Positions 1 to 11,560 of a DNA stretch of 64,000 bases are shown here, piece after piece (positions within the stretch are counted from its first letter, which is position 1; every line of letters starts with the position of its first letter). Below the pieces are notes generated by a model. It was not told the DNA's origin, made no database searches, and worked only from the letters and a program-made list of their open reading frames with translations. The position numbers and the translations under genes are program-made. This stretch comes from Neoarius graeffei (taxonomy: Eukaryota > Chordata > Actinopteri > Siluriformes > Ariidae), in assembly GCF_027579695.1 (NCBI RefSeq), contig NC_083586.1, positions 6,878,001 to 6,942,000 of the forward strand. Reading direction: 5' to 3'.

Positions 1-725
1 GTGGAAAAACCCAATAAATATGAAATTATCTGTAGACAATAAGTTATGTAGTCACGCTCGCGCTTCAAGTTCCCGCTAAAATCAACCAACCAATCAGGAT
101 CGCGAGGGGCACGGACAGACGGATGTACACGACTGGGATCTCTGTGTGTCCATGAAAAATCAACTCGATGGGTTACCATATTTAAGTATGGAGCTCCGCT
201 ATCATCACACTGAACTCTGCTCTGAAGTCTCTCTCTCTCTCACACACACACACACAGAAAAAAATCTACCCACATTTTGTGCAATATTTACAGTTATTGG
301 TTATTTATCTATTACCAAGTGCATTATCCTTCACAAATTGTCGACATCTCTTATGTCTAAATTTGTAAACTATTGTGTGTACTTGTAAGGCCTTATATCT
401 GTACATCTTTCATGCCTGTATATCTTGCATCTTATATAAATCTGTAATCTTTTATGTACAGTATATATTTGAGGACTATTTTGTAAGGCACTGAATTTAT
501 TTCTGTATTTTACACAGTGACAAAGCAAGCTTGAATCATGTCAGGACATTTTGCTAGATCACATTGATGCATTTTCAACGCAATTTACAAGCAGAACCCT
601 TGTTAGTCCAGACTGCACGTTTCATCACATTGTTCTGTGTACTAATTTTATTTCTCTTGATGCAGAAAGATCAGTTTGCACCTGCATAAAACTTCATTTG
701 TCAACAATATTAGATTAACATATGC
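1..725. other. Unannotated AT-rich flank, no gene seen
   Basis: No open frame here resembles a known protein and no RNA gene is visible. The only distinct structure is a short CT/CA dinucleotide tract near 225-258. The stretch ends at the insertion site of a SINE, whose target duplication starts at 726. Confidence 0.5.
225..258. repeat. (CT)n(CA)n microsatellite
   Basis: A run of CT dinucleotides passes directly into CA dinucleotides. Read directly from the sequence; length polymorphism is likely but not shown. Confidence 0.85.
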
Positions 726-733
726 TTTAAAAT

Positions 734-1106
734 GGGCGGCACGGTGGTGTAGTGGTTAGCGCTGTCGCCTCACAGCAAGAAGGTCCGGGTTCGAGCCCTG
801 TGGCCGGCGAGGGCCTTTCTGTGCGGAGTTTGCATGTTATCCCCGTGTCTGTGTGGGTTTCCTCTGGGTGCTCCGGTTTCCCCCACAGTCCAAAGACATG
901 CAGGTTAGGTTAACTGGTGACTCTAAATTGACCGTAGGTGTGAGTGTGAATGGTTGTCTGTGTCTATGTGTCAGCCCTGTGATGACCTGGCGACTTGTCC
1001 AGGGTGTACCCCGCCTTTCGCCCATAGTCAGCTGGGATAGGCTCCAGCTTGCCTGCGACCCTGTAGAACAGGATAAAGCGGCTAGAGATAATGAGATGAG
1101 ATGAGT
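734..1106 (+). mobile_element. tRNA-derived SINE, copy 1
   Basis: The head carries tRNA-like pol III promoter boxes: an A box around GTGGTGTAGTGGTTAGCGC and a B box around GGTTCGAGCCC. The body contains the motif CAGTCCAAAGACATGCAGG and the tail is a short GATGA-type repeat. Direct repeats of TTTAAAAT lie at 726-733 and 1107-1114 and are read as the target-site duplication. Other copies of the family are at 21980, 31064 (minus strand), 42896, 48428 (decayed) and 59851 (diverged). Short open frames inside it are not genes. SINEs depend on a partner LINE; which LINE supplies it here is unknown. Confidence 0.93.
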
Positions 1107-1114
1107 TTTAAAAT

Positions 1115-2040
1115 ACTATTTGTCAGCCCTGTTGATGTTAGTTGCATGTTTAATATTGTGAACAGCCCTACTGTAAAGTTTTATGCCATTTGCCAGCATT
1201 ATTTAAACAGTTGGCTAGTACTGAACTGTAAGTTGCACATTCTTTGTTTAAATTTGCCTGAGGCAACAGGAAAATAAGCTGAATGTGCTGCTCATGCAAA
1301 AGCACTGTTTCCAGTTTTAAAATTGTTTAAAATGTTATTACAATTATGGTTAAAATAACTGAACTGTTTTGTTGTTTGCTTTCTTTGAAGATGGTTAGTA
1401 GTGTTAGGTATTGAGGCAGATAAATATGGAAGAGTATTTCTTTAAATATATGCAGGCAAACAGATCCAAACAGACATGCAATATCTGAGTAGAATACCAA
1501 GCAATGGTCAGGAGAGGTTGTCGTGGAAACTCTCAAAACTTAAACTCTCCAGGCAAAAACAATTCAAAGTCCAAGAGGTTGCAGAAATGTTTAGACTTTT
1601 ACTAAATCAACTAATAAAAGCCGAGTTCAGTCTGCAGAGTGAACCGACTCAAAATCAAAGTTCTCATTTTATACAGCTTAAAAAAAAAGGTATACAAATA
1701 ATTTCATTGGTTAACGTCACGTCATACTACAACATTTTCTATTGGGAAGTACATCTCACACTTCTCATATTTTGTATCAACCAAGCCAAATTTTCCAGTA
1801 TGAATGGTCAATTCAGAAAGAATCAAAACATAAGAAGTGATACATCATGAACAACACGTGTATAATAAATGATTCAAAATGACTGGAGTCAAATCAGGTT
1901 AAAGACTGATACAGGCTACAGGTGCAAATGAGCACAACACTTGAGATGGGACAAACGTGGCCTCAGCCAGTCTACCACAACATAGGATTTAAAAAAAAAG
2001 TGATGCACATTGTGACTGTAGAGCTTGTGCTGTAACAACC
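1115..2040. other. No gene; contains a small dispersed-repeat segment
   Basis: A 124-codon open frame at 1476-1850 has no recognisable domain and is probably chance. The segment 1453-1515 is closely similar to 41094-41155, sharing AGACATGCA and a nearby CTGAGTAGAATA, so it belongs to an unnamed dispersed repeat. Nothing else is identified. Confidence 0.5.
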
Positions 2041-2341
2041 CAAGGCAAGGCAAGTTTATTTATATAGCACATTTCATACACAGTGGCAGTTCAATGTGCT
2101 TTACAGAAGTAAAAGCAAAACAGTAAACAATAGAAAATAAAATTACATAAAATAAATGGGGAAGAAAAATAATAAGAATTAAACAATAGTAGAAATAAAA
2201 TAATAAAATGAAGTAAAAGTTCAGTAAAAGAAAAAAAAAAACAGCAGAATAAAATAGAATAAAAGTTAAGTAAAATTTAAAACATGTAGAGACTGTAAAA
2301 GTTAAGAGTTTAAAACATGTAGAGATGACAATATTAATAAT

Positions 2342-5316
2342 TTAGCAGAAAGCATCTGAAAACAGCTTGGTCTTTAATCTAGATTTGAAGCTGCCAACAG
2401 CAGGAGCATTTTTGATGTCCTCTGGCAGTCGGTTCCATAGCTGTACTGCATAGTAGCTAAAAGCTGCTTCACCACACTTTGTTTTAACAACAGGTTTTAC
2501 CAGTAAATTTTTCTGCTGTGATCTGGTAGATCTGATTGGGTTAGGCCGCTGTAACATATCAGAGAGGTAATTGGGCCTGTACCATTTAAAGATTTGTACA
2601 CCAGCAGCAATGCTTTAAAGTCAATTCTGTAGCTTACTGGAAGCCAATGAAGGGACCTTAGAATTAGAGTAATGTGCTCTGTTCTTTTTGTTCGTGTGAG
2701 AACCCTAGCCGCTGCATTTTGAACCAGCTGAAGTCGTTTGATGGTCTTTTTTGGCTGGCCTGTGAAAAGGCCATTGCAGTAATCAACCCTACTAGAGATG
2801 AAGGCATGTATAAGTTTTTCCAGATCATTTTTTGACATAAGTCCTTTTAGTTTGGAAATGTTTTTTAGGTGATAAAACGCCGTTTTAGTGATTGCTTTCA
2901 TGTGACTGTCAAAATTTAGCTCGCTATCAATGAAAACACCAAGATTTTTAACCATTTCTTTTGTTTTAATCCCCTTTGTGTCAAGAATAGTGGTAATGCT
3001 GAGTCTTTCATCTTTTTTCCCAAATAGAATTACTTCTGCTTTATCTGTGTTCAGCTGAAGAAAATTTTGTGACATCCAGTTGTTGATTTGGTCGATACAC
3101 TGGTAGAGACATTCAAGGGGGGGTATAATCATTAGGTGATAGAGCAAAATAAATTTGGGTGTCATCTGCATAGCAGTGATACAAAATTGAGTTGTTCTTG
3201 ATAATTTGCCCAAGTGGGAGCATATAAAGGTTGAATAGTAATGGTCCAAGAATCGACCGCTGGGGGACACCACAGGTCAAGGACATTGATGTTGAGGTAC
3301 AATTTCCCATGGTAACAAAGAAGCTTCTATCTTTTAAGTATGATTTTAACCAATTGATAACTTTACCAGTCAACCCAACCCAGTGTTCAAGTCGATATAG
3401 CAGTATGTTGTGATCAACAGTATCAAAAGCTGCACTGAGGTCCAGTAACACCAGGACCGATGTTTTGCCTGCATCAGTATTAAGACATATGTCATTTATA
3501 ACTTTAATCAACGCTGTTTCAGTGCTATGATTGGCACGAAATCCTGACTGAAAATTATCAAAACAGCTGTTTGACATCAAGAAGGCAGTTAATTGATTGA
3601 AGACAATTTTTTCAAGGATTTTCCCGATGAATGGTAGATTTGATATTGGCCTGTAGTTGTTTAATACTGAAGCATCCAGATTATTCTTTTTAAGTAGGGG
3701 CTTTACAACAGCTTTTTTCAGGGACATAGGAACAATGCCAGTCTCTAGGGATGTATTTATGATTTGAAGCACATCTGTAATTATAAGATGAAGAACAGAC
3801 TTAAAGTTGGTGGGCAGAATGTCCAATTCAGATGTTGAGGAACTGAGATTTTGTACAGTTTTTTCAAGTCTCATAATCAGTTAAACAAAATTCTGACATT
3901 GTGTTGAAGTTATCTGTCTGTGTCACTGGTGATTGCAGTTTTTCAATTATTTGCAACTGAGATATATTATGAGCAATATTCTGCCGTATTTTATCAATTT
4001 TACCTTTGAAGAAGGATGCAAACTCATTGCATTTATTAACTGAGAGAAGCTCAGGTGCTAATTGTGGTGGGGGATTAGATAGCACACGGGCATTGTTCAT
4101 ATTCCTGTTTATGATGTTGGAGAAGAAAGACTGTCTTGCTTTACGAATTTCATAATTATATTTACAAAGCATCTCTTTATGGATTTGATAATGGATGTGA
4201 AGTTTAGATTTGTGCCATTTTCTTTCAGTCTTTCTACATTCTCTCTTTAACAGTTTAACAGCTGGGCATTGCTTCCATGGTGCTTTCTGCTTGTCATTGA
4301 CTCTTTTGATTTTGAATGGAACAATATCATCCATAATTTGGGTCATATGTAAATTAAAAATTTCCAGTAAATCATCTACAGAGTCTGACATTTTGGTTGA
4401 GATCCGAGAGAGAGCTTGCTCAAAGAGAACACGTGTTGTCATTTATGACTCTCCTACCCATAGTTGTTGAGCTGTTCTGAATGTGAGGAGACATAGAAAC
4501 ATCAGAGAAAACACAAAAATGATCAGATAAGGCCAGGTCAACAACAGTAGTCAGTAAGACCCTTTGTGATGACGAGGTCAAGGGTATGACCACGAGAGTG
4601 GGTCGGCCACTGTACATGTTGTACTAGGTTGAAGTTGTCAATAAGTGCAAGTAGTTCTCTGGCATAAGTGTTTTCAGGATTATCTACATGCAAGTTAAAA
4701 CCCCCAGATATAATAAGACAGTCAAACTCTAAGCAAATGACTGACAACAGTTCACCAAACTCTTCCAGAAAAACTTTGGCTGAATGTCTCGGAGGCCTGT
4801 AAATAGTTAATAACAATATGTTAGGAGAGCATGTAACAAGTGCACATAAGTGTTCAAAGGATGTAAAATCACCAAGTGAGGATTGTTTACATTGAAAAGA
4901 GGCTTTGAATATATTTGCGATCCCTCCACCTTTCCCCTGTTGGGTAACATTCATAAAATTAAAATTTGGGGGAGCTGCTTCAATAAGGGTGGTAGCACTA
5001 TTTGCTTGATCCAGCCAAGTTTCAGTTAGAAGCAAAAAAAATCAAGATTGTGTTTGCAGATAAGATCATTAATTAAAAATGACTTGTTTGAAAGTGATCT
5101 AACGTTCAGAAAAGCTAGCTTTACAGAAAGTCTAGAAGTAATATCCGCTTGGGCACTCTGATGTTGTTTTGAAACAGGAAGGAGACTAGACTGGTTTACC
5201 CCCTGGGTTAAATATGCTCTATGTTTTCTATTTCTTATCAACACAGGAATAGAGAATGGCATAGGCATACTGGGTCCCAGCTTGTTTTCAAAACTACACC
5301 CAATGCAGGGACCCAC
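2342..5316 (-). pseudogene. LINE copy A ORF2, endonuclease-reverse transcriptase, frameshifted
   Basis: Successive fragments in different frames cover one ORF2. 5316-5026 and 5035-4538 encode the endonuclease, with LTETWL and a hydrophobic TIYRPPRH block; the usual GDFN motif reads GGFNLHVD, so the metal-binding Asp is missing. 4442-3864 is the linker. 3874-3113 encodes RT blocks NYRPISNLPF, LLDLSAAFDTVDH, GVPQRSILGPLLF and the catalytic YADD. 3273-2342 is the C-terminal region with HAFISSRVDYCN and the terminal LWNRLPEDI. ORF2 makes the target nick and primes reverse transcription on the cut DNA. At least three frame changes make this a pseudogene. Confidence 0.88.
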
Positions 5317-5322
5317 AGCACA

Positions 5323-6981
5323 TCATACAAGACTCTCTGTATGTTCCATTTGGTTTGAGGGTGGAAGGATTGGAGATGTCATGTATCTTTTAGATGGTGA
5401 AAAAGATTGGTAGCCAGCTGAAAGTCCTGGGCGAACACAGTTCAGTCTGTTGGTTGATTTTTGATGAACTGGGTACACTGCTTGTTGCGACAGATTTGGA
5501 CTGGAAAAAGAGAGTGTAGCCATTGGCAGCAGTCTCTGCATACTATTAGGGAAATCCATGCAGGGGGGAGATGGAGATGGTACAATAAAATCAGAAGAGC
5601 GAGACTTTAGTGAGGTCTTTGCAAGTGTCTCCATGACTGTCTCTGTGGTGACTGTCTCCCTGATAGTCTCTGTGATACTTGCATGAGGTCGAGATGTGGA
5701 TGATGCAGCCTTGACATGATTATCTTTGGTCAGGTCCTCAATCTGGATGGAATTGCATGATGGAATCGCATGCTCACATTCTCCATGGGATTGTTGATGT
5801 CCTTGACAGTCTGCCCCAGATGGTTCTTGGCAGTCTGCCCCAGATGGCTGTGTGTCCTTGGTGAAGACTTGCATAGATGATTGTTTTGGCTTTACTAGGT
5901 TAGTCTGCGACATCTTATCAACTGTTTTCCTCAATGTTGGCTGAGAGAAAATTGCATGTTGTAGAGCAAGTCTATAATGATCCGCTAAGACTTTGGTCCC
6001 AATCCAGCTGAGTTCAGTGCTATTTGGCTTGAAGAATTCTCTGCGATTCCAGAAAAGGTTAAAATTGTCTATGAAGTTCATACCAGATGAAAAACAAGTT
6101 TTTCCAAGCCAGGTGTTAAGACTGAAGAGTCGAGTAAATGCAAAGCTTCCCCTTGCAGGGAGTGGGCCACTGATAAAAGATTGTATTCCAGTCTTATAGA
6201 GATCAGAAAAAAGTTTTCTGAAATCATCTTGGACAAACAGCTGTTCTCTGAAAACATCATTTGCTCCCACATGCACAACAATACGTTTGATAGTTTTATG
6301 CTCAGACATGAGTTTCAAAATGCTGTCTTTGGTGTCAGAGATGAATGCATTTGGAAGGCAGCAAATAATCATCCCATGTCCTTTTAAATGTCTTACAGCG
6401 GAATCACCAAGAACAAGGGTTGTGGGATCAGGTGGTGTTATGAGCTGCTTTTTGCCTCTTCCCACAGCTCTTCGGTTGTGGTGCGATCTCATTCTACGAT
6501 GTGTTTGTCTGCCTGAAAATTCCACTTCCACATCCCTGAGGCATTCAAATTTGTTCTGAAGCCTTATGGGCTGTGGATTTTCCATAGGATTGTAAATCCT
6601 ATTGTAATTTGTAGACCTAGCTCTATTTCTAATAGCATGGCTGTGGAGCATGGGTTGCATAGTATCAGAACGAGCTGGTGTTGAGGTAATTACTCTTCTG
6701 TTTTTATTTTTGGGCCTGCCACCCATCATGTGCCAGTTTTCTGTACTCACATTTTGCCCTGTTAGATCAATGAATTCATCCACTCGATCTGCAATGCCAT
6801 CGGCCTGTCGAGGTGCAATCTCTGCATTCTCAGCCACTGTTTCTGTACTCCTTTCCTGAGATATCGCTCTTAATTCGTCCGTCTTTGGCAGAGCATCAAT
6901 CTTTGATTCCAGGATAGAAATCCTCTGTTCTAGTTCTGTGCATTTTCTGCAAGATCTCCTGGACTTTTTGCCCCCTGGCAT
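5323..6981 (-). CDS. LINE copy A ORF1 protein, coiled coil plus SGNH-esterase-like domain
   Basis: Open for 552 codons from ATG at 6981. Residues about 1-15 are basic and include CRKC, followed by a heptad-like segment (LEQRISILESKIDAL), as expected of a multimerising RNA-binding ORF1. A basic linker follows. From about residue 187 an SGNH-hydrolase-like domain begins: block I GDSAVRHLK, block III VHVGANDVF, then FISGPLPARG and a NTWL segment. At the place where active relatives carry a DGxHP-type block this copy reads FKPNSTELSWIG, so the catalytic Asp/His pair appears absent. The C-terminal 200 residues are Ser/Thr-rich and look disordered. The esterase fold is known from CR1/L2 ORF1 proteins; its substrate in retrotransposition is not settled. 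Confidence 0.8.
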   Translation of the reverse strand: MPGGKKSRRSCRKCTELEQRISILESKIDALPKTDELRAISQERSTETVAENAEIAPRQADGIADRVDEFIDLTGQNVSTENWHMMGGRPKNKNRRVITSTPARSDTMQPMLHSHAIRNRARSTNYNRIYNPMENPQPIRLQNKFECLRDVEVEFSGRQTHRRMRSHHNRRAVGRGKKQLITPPDPTTLVLGDSAVRHLKGHGMIICCLPNAFISDTKDSILKLMSEHKTIKRIVVHVGANDVFREQLFVQDDFRKLFSDLYKTGIQSFISGPLPARGSFAFTRLFSLNTWLGKTCFSSGMNFIDNFNLFWNRREFFKPNSTELSWIGTKVLADHYRLALQHAIFSQPTLRKTVDKMSQTNLVKPKQSSMQVFTKDTQPSGADCQEPSGADCQGHQQSHGECEHAIPSCNSIQIEDLTKDNHVKAASSTSRPHASITETIRETVTTETVMETLAKTSLKSRSSDFIVPSPSPPCMDFPNSMQRLLPMATLSFSSPNLSQQAVYPVHQKSTNRLNCVRPGLSAGYQSFSPSKRYMTSPILPPSNQMEHTESLV

Positions 6982-7015
6982 TTTGTTTTAAAAGCTAACT
7001 TATAAAGATGAAAAA

Positions 7016-8290
7016 TAAAATGAAAAAAATAGCGGAAATTAAATGAGAAAGTAAAATAAAATAAAGATCAAGAAGGAGCAAAGCAGGAGCAAAGCAAAGG
7101 AGCGTCCTACTCGCTTGAGTAGGCGGAGAGAAGGCCAATTCAATAGCCAATTCAAACTGAACAATTGCTCGATTTAACATGGCCTTGCCTAACTCATTGC
7201 AACATATAACACTGCAGGTACTGGAATTCGAATAATACACCTTTTGAATAGGCCTGTGATTTAGCAGAAAACAACCTTTAAGTATAAGTAATCTCAATGT
7301 CTATTGTATTTTACTATAATTATGATCATTCATATAAATCACATTAAATCAGTGTATTATTACTTTAATCGAATCAACTTCATTTACTCTTTACTGAAAA
7401 TCAACATACTTGGCTTTGAATCAATATATAAGTCATTATAAACCACATTACTGCTTATGTGATTACATCAAGGTGTGTGTGGTTACATATAAATCAAAAT
7501 AGAATCATCATAAACCAAATTATTGTTTATATGATGATATCAAGACATGTACATATATTACCGGTCCCAGACTGGGTGTCTGAAATGAGTGACAGGATTA
7601 AGAGACAGCCGGACACAGGCTTATGTGTTAGATGTTCTGACGAATTCTTTTCTTTTCCTTTCCTTAACTATAACTCATTTTCAATCATCAGTCCATTCAT
7701 CAATGCATAGCCTAAACACAGGTGCAATCTCTGTTACTGACCTTCAACCTTGGATATACAAAGAAAATAATAAACTGGAATTTCTATGGCTCATTACCAG
7801 TATCTTGTGTCTTGTCTCTTAACATCTTTCATGAACTTAACTTTCACATAACACCAATAGTGTCATCACATCAATAAGAATGTGTAACTTATCAGTAAGA
7901 AATTATTTTAACCTTAGTAAGTTTTCAGAACGTTACGCTGCCATCATTTCATGCATTTCAGCTGATCGTACATGGCACGCATGTAAATTCATGGGAGACG
8001 CCATCTTAGAACTATGACGCACCCTCTAATTACATGGTGCACAAATGGCGCGATAAACGTTACATTTTTGGCATTCCAACTCGTTTAACTTATACAACAG
8101 CAATTACATTCCTGCAGATTACAGTGATAACTTCAAAATTATTCTCTCGTTCACCTTAGCAGAACTGGATTCATTTCAAGCATTAGCATCCAATCGCAGG
8201 AGACTAATATTCACAGAAGTTCCAAAAATAATGATTACACAAAAGTAATACTCCCCTACAACGATCTCTGCATCTTCCTAAATGCCTTAA
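7016..8290. other. No gene; weak internal repeats
   Basis: 7430-7560 contains a diverged tandem pair of roughly 70 bp, each half with a TCAT(T/C)ATAAACCA core. The segment 7583-7660 recurs near 12781 (separate entry). No protein-like frame is seen. 7016-7250 could be the 5' UTR of LINE copy A. Confidence 0.4.
7583..7660 (+). repeat. Direct repeat, left copy (partner 12781-12821 plus 14976-15010)
   Basis: The words GAGTGACAGGATTAAGAGAC and TTATGTGTTAGATGTTCTGA occur here in one continuous block. They occur again, in the same orientation, at 12789-12810 and 14979-15000, where the block is split by the element at 12822-14975. The two copies lie on either side of the large inverted-repeat element at 8296-12731. 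Confidence 0.8.
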
Positions 8291-8295
8291 CTACG

Positions 8296-9426
8296 GAAGC
8301 ATATTAGGGCCACTTGGAGAATTTTTTTTTTTTTAATTCCGAGATTAAAAGTCGGAATTTTCGAGAAAAAAAGTCGAAATTTTCTAGAAAAAAAGGCGAA
8401 ATTTTCGAGAAAAAAAGTTGAAATTATGACATACAAAGAACGCATGCTGTAACTGCTGCCATGGCAATGAATGGCCACCGGAAAGGGAAGTCGTGGAAAG
8501 TGGCTGCCAACCGGCCTGGCCCTGAACATGTGAACTTTGCGACGTTGACTCTGAATGCAAGACACAAGGGATGCAGTTGAAAGGTAAGATTATCATTCTG
8601 TTCTGTTTGATGTTACATTGCATTGCGGATATGGTTAAGGGTACATAATATCAATTAGGATCAGAAGTGACACTTACTACCATGCAGGCTGCATGCTACA
8701 ACCACAAGGCGTACTATCTCTGCTAGTTTAGAAACCTGGACATGACACTACCCTTAGTAGCCTATCATGTCCGAGTGCTAAACGTTTGTGCGTACAGTGA
8801 AACGACACAATTGGTGTCCGTATAATGACTGCAGAAACCCATTTCATCTAGCTAGTATTGCTAATATTATGCTAACGCCACTACAGTAGGCCTAAGCCTC
8901 GTGTGTAGAGCAGAAGGGTTTCCAAGTCACTTCTAATATTTCAATCTAGAGACATCAAACATATAATTTGCCTTGGCAGGCTAGATGAATAATTCCACTT
9001 GTACCTACCTGAAGTGTCATGAGTCCAGGAGTTAAATTCCTATTAAACGTTTTCTGGTGAGATTAGCCCACTGAATTGTTTTCGTTTTGGATTAATTGGC
9101 TATGAAAGTAGTTTAATCAAGGAAGATAACGTTAGCCTAAATTTGGGCTCAGCATGGGATGACTTTTGATGTTATCAGGGAAACCTGTGGGGATAAGATG
9201 GAACAGGCATATCTCTCCATACAATGTGATAGTAAAATATTGTGATTTCTACAGAAAGTATCATATGTGAACGTTCTTTTATGACTTTTCTCAGTTTAAC
9301 GCACTGATTTTCATATTTTCCTGTATGAAGTAGTGTTATCACACATGAAAATTAAATACATGATGTCAGAAGCACTTTGCAAATATTATCTGGTGCTACT
9401 CAAATTCTTCAGTGTTATAATTTAAT
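8296..9426 (+). repeat. Left terminal inverted repeat of the large DNA element
   Basis: Pairs with 11561-12731. Matching checkpoints include GGATATGGTTAAGGGTACAT near 8625 against its reverse complement near 12345, and CAAATTCTTCAGTGTTATAA near 9400 against its complement near 11567. Differences are scattered single bases. Near the outer end (8335-8425) it carries a run of roughly 24-bp units containing AAATTTTCGAGAAAAAAAGT. Confidence 0.92.
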
Positions 9427-9467
9427 GCACTTGATCTGAGAATTCATAATGTATATATTTATTGTAG

Positions 9468-9950
9468 ATTGATTCCAGCATCATAAACCTAATGACATAT
9501 GACCAGTTAAGGCCTTCCTATCTGCCTTCCTATGGTGACCGACTGGCTGTTTTTGGATACTGCAGACAGAAGGAAAAAGAACCCAGAAGTCACAAGTCAA
9601 AGGTCTTTGAGCGGCTTAAAGCAAAGATTGCAGGGGAAAAAAGCTGATCGTGTGTCTGAGAGTGAGTGTCAAACCACAGCAAGAAATGCTCAGAAGAATG
9701 AGAGAAAAATTGAATTGGGATGGTTGCATTTTAGGAAAGGGGAATTTGTGTAGGTACGAACCAAAAAAGGAGGTGGAACCAGAAAAATGAGTGTTCAGAA
9801 GGAAAGTAAAAAATCAGACTTGACTGATAAAACTGTGCAGTTGTTTTTTTCCAGGTGGAAGAAATGCAGAGGGGAAGCTTGATGATTTTGACTGTGAGTT
9901 AACTGACTTTCAGCAGCATTCACTAGATGTTAGTGTCACCGCCTTGTTGA
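9468..9950 (+). pseudogene. Remnant of a GGGTR-motif gene inside the large DNA element
   Basis: After a plausible splice acceptor (TTATTGTAG at 9459-9467) the sequence reads through MTYDQLRPSYLPSYGDRLAV and FGYCRQKEK, then a stop. It continues in a shifted frame with KIELGWLHF, VRTKKGGGTRKMSV and LFF, and after a further shift PGGRNAEGKLDDF. The order 'LPSYGDR ... IELGWLHF ... GGGTR ... LFFPGG' matches, from my memory, a multi-copy family of uncharacterised fish and invertebrate proteins often found beside HECT-domain sequences; I cannot verify this here. The function is unknown. At least one nonsense codon and two frame changes show it is dead. It converges on the integrase-like piece. Confidence 0.55.
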
Positions 9951-10762
9951 CCACTTTTTTTTTTTGTATTTTGTTTTTGAGTTTACTTTACGCACTTTAA
10001 GTGGCATGAACTTTAAGTGGTATGCTGCAGAGAATTGTGAATACCTGTTGTGTGCTTTAAGGACAACAAAATGCCTTCTAATAATGGATTAGGCCTACCG
10101 TTGTTGTTTTGTCTGCCTGGGAAGAGTTATCAGCAGAAAATTCCAGTTATCTTTATAAATAATTTCAGATGAGATGTCATGGATTTTAGTCGGAATTACC
10201 AATGTATAACTACTTGTTTACATTTCTCATGGCAACCACTGTTTTACTCCATACAGTTGCTGTTTACAAAAAAAAAATCTGTTACTTTTGAAGGCTTCCT
10301 TCTGTGAAGATTTTAAGGTGGCATTACAGTTCCAATGAAATTATATAGTTTTGCATTCTTTGTATTGTGATCTTTTAAATATCTGAATAAATAATTCAGT
10401 TAACTTGTTAGGATTTTGCATTTTTATTCATATTTGCAAATGTTGAATGGTAGAACAAAATAACTTGACTGCTAATACATTTGTTGTGAAAATAAGAAGC
10501 TACATCTTTTAAAGCAGGTATTACAAGTAAAAAAAAAACATATTTTAATTGGCAATCAGTTAAACTGCAATATTTCAAATTGTGAATAAAATGGGCAAAG
10601 GAAAAAACAAAAAGACATCTCTGAAATGGCCTGTGCCTGTTGAGGTGTCCATGACCATGGCAACCTTGACATCATGTGTATCTTGTTGTGGATGTTACGG
10701 GATGCTTGAATACAGTACTATCTCATCTTACAACAGGTGACACAAGACCGGGTCCAATAAAA
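9951..10762. other. Centre of the large DNA element, no gene seen
   Basis: AT-rich sequence between the two converging gene remnants. I see no conserved frame. It may hold degraded 3' ends or introns of the flanking genes. Confidence 0.4.
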
Positions 10763-11101
10763 TTAATGATTTACACCAAGATCATTGTTTATCAGCTGTC
10801 TGAGTGTGAGATACAGGTTAACTGTTTCAAACACATCATTTGTTAATGACAGATTATGCTCTGACATTAGGTCCACACAAATGTGAAACACATCCTCATC
10901 ACATGGAAAGTCTTTGAACATACACTCTTCAAGGCAGACTTCAACTTTCTCCAGGTCCACATTCTGCAAATAGTCTCTGCCTCCATACAGCTGAGGGACT
11001 GCATGTAATATGGAGGGACGTCCATGAGGTGAACGAGAGTTGTGAACTTGATGGACTCTGTGGTCATTCCAAGTCGATACAACCCCATCAACTTCTTCCT
11101 A
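10763..11101 (-). pseudogene. C-terminal exon of an integrase-core-like protein
   Basis: Reading right to left, a splice acceptor (ATCTCTAG) at about 11109-11102 opens a frame that stays open to a TAA at 10763. It contains TWNDHRVHQVHNSRSPHGRP, PQLYGGRDYLQNV, CMFKDFPCDEDVFHICVDLM and NLYLTLRQLI. The pattern 'W-N-x-H-R ... P-x-G-R-P ... LYG' resembles the C-terminal part of integrase-core domain proteins that are multi-copy in fish and marine invertebrates. It is a plausible transposase of the surrounding element. The upstream catalytic exons are not present in this copy. Family assignment is from memory and moderately uncertain. Confidence 0.5.
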
Positions 11102-11560
11102 GAGATCAGACATAATATTCAGTATATAAATTCTGTATTACAGTTTCAGTAACAGTATCCTGATTATTTAAGATGGAGTGGTTGAAATGGTTTCATTTGG
11201 GTGGGAGAGGGGGTGGGCACAATACAAACAAACCAGGAGCAGGGCTGTTGAAATGGGAGGCAAAGTGGGATTCATTATCCAGGACCCAGTAGTAGGGGCC
11301 GTTTTTTAGGCTTAGGCACTATTGTGTAATGCCATGTGTAACAAAGCGCTTATTTGATAAAGGACAAGGCTTCTATAAGGGTAGTGTAGACTTGGGCTAC
11401 TGTCTGGATTCTCCTTGATAAGAAGCTATATGGCAGCACCCAAAATTTATTGTGAATTTGATGACTTCAAGATTGCACATGCCTAGTGAATTTGGCTTAA
11501 TATTTATGGGAAAAGCTGTGACAGTCAATGCTGTGTCTATTTTAGTAGTCAGTCATATTA

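Larger units (their letters stand above)
2041..7015 (-). mobile_element. LINE copy A, L2/CR1-type non-LTR retrotransposon
   Basis: The element reads right to left. It has an ORF1 with a CxxC/coiled-coil N-terminus and an SGNH-esterase-like domain (6981-5323), then an ORF2 with apurinic endonuclease and reverse transcriptase (5316-2342), then a 3' UTR. The 3' UTR ends near 2041-2105 in a TTTATTTATATAGCAC-type tail, which is typical of teleost L2-like LINEs. Two ORFs, esterase in ORF1 and endonuclease upstream of RT match the CR1/L2 group. ORF2 is broken by several frame changes, so this copy cannot be autonomous. The 5' boundary is approximate; sequence upstream of 6981 may be 5' UTR. Confidence 0.85.

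Noticed and set aside
853-1104. Open frames on both strands inside the SINE copies (also at 21949-22326, 31007-31405, 42921-43236)
   Set aside because: They recur wherever the tRNA-derived SINE lies and change with its indels; SINEs do not code.
1476-1850. 124-codon frame as a host gene
   Set aside because: No domain, AT-rich composition and overlap with a dispersed repeat; no supporting splice or promoter signal.
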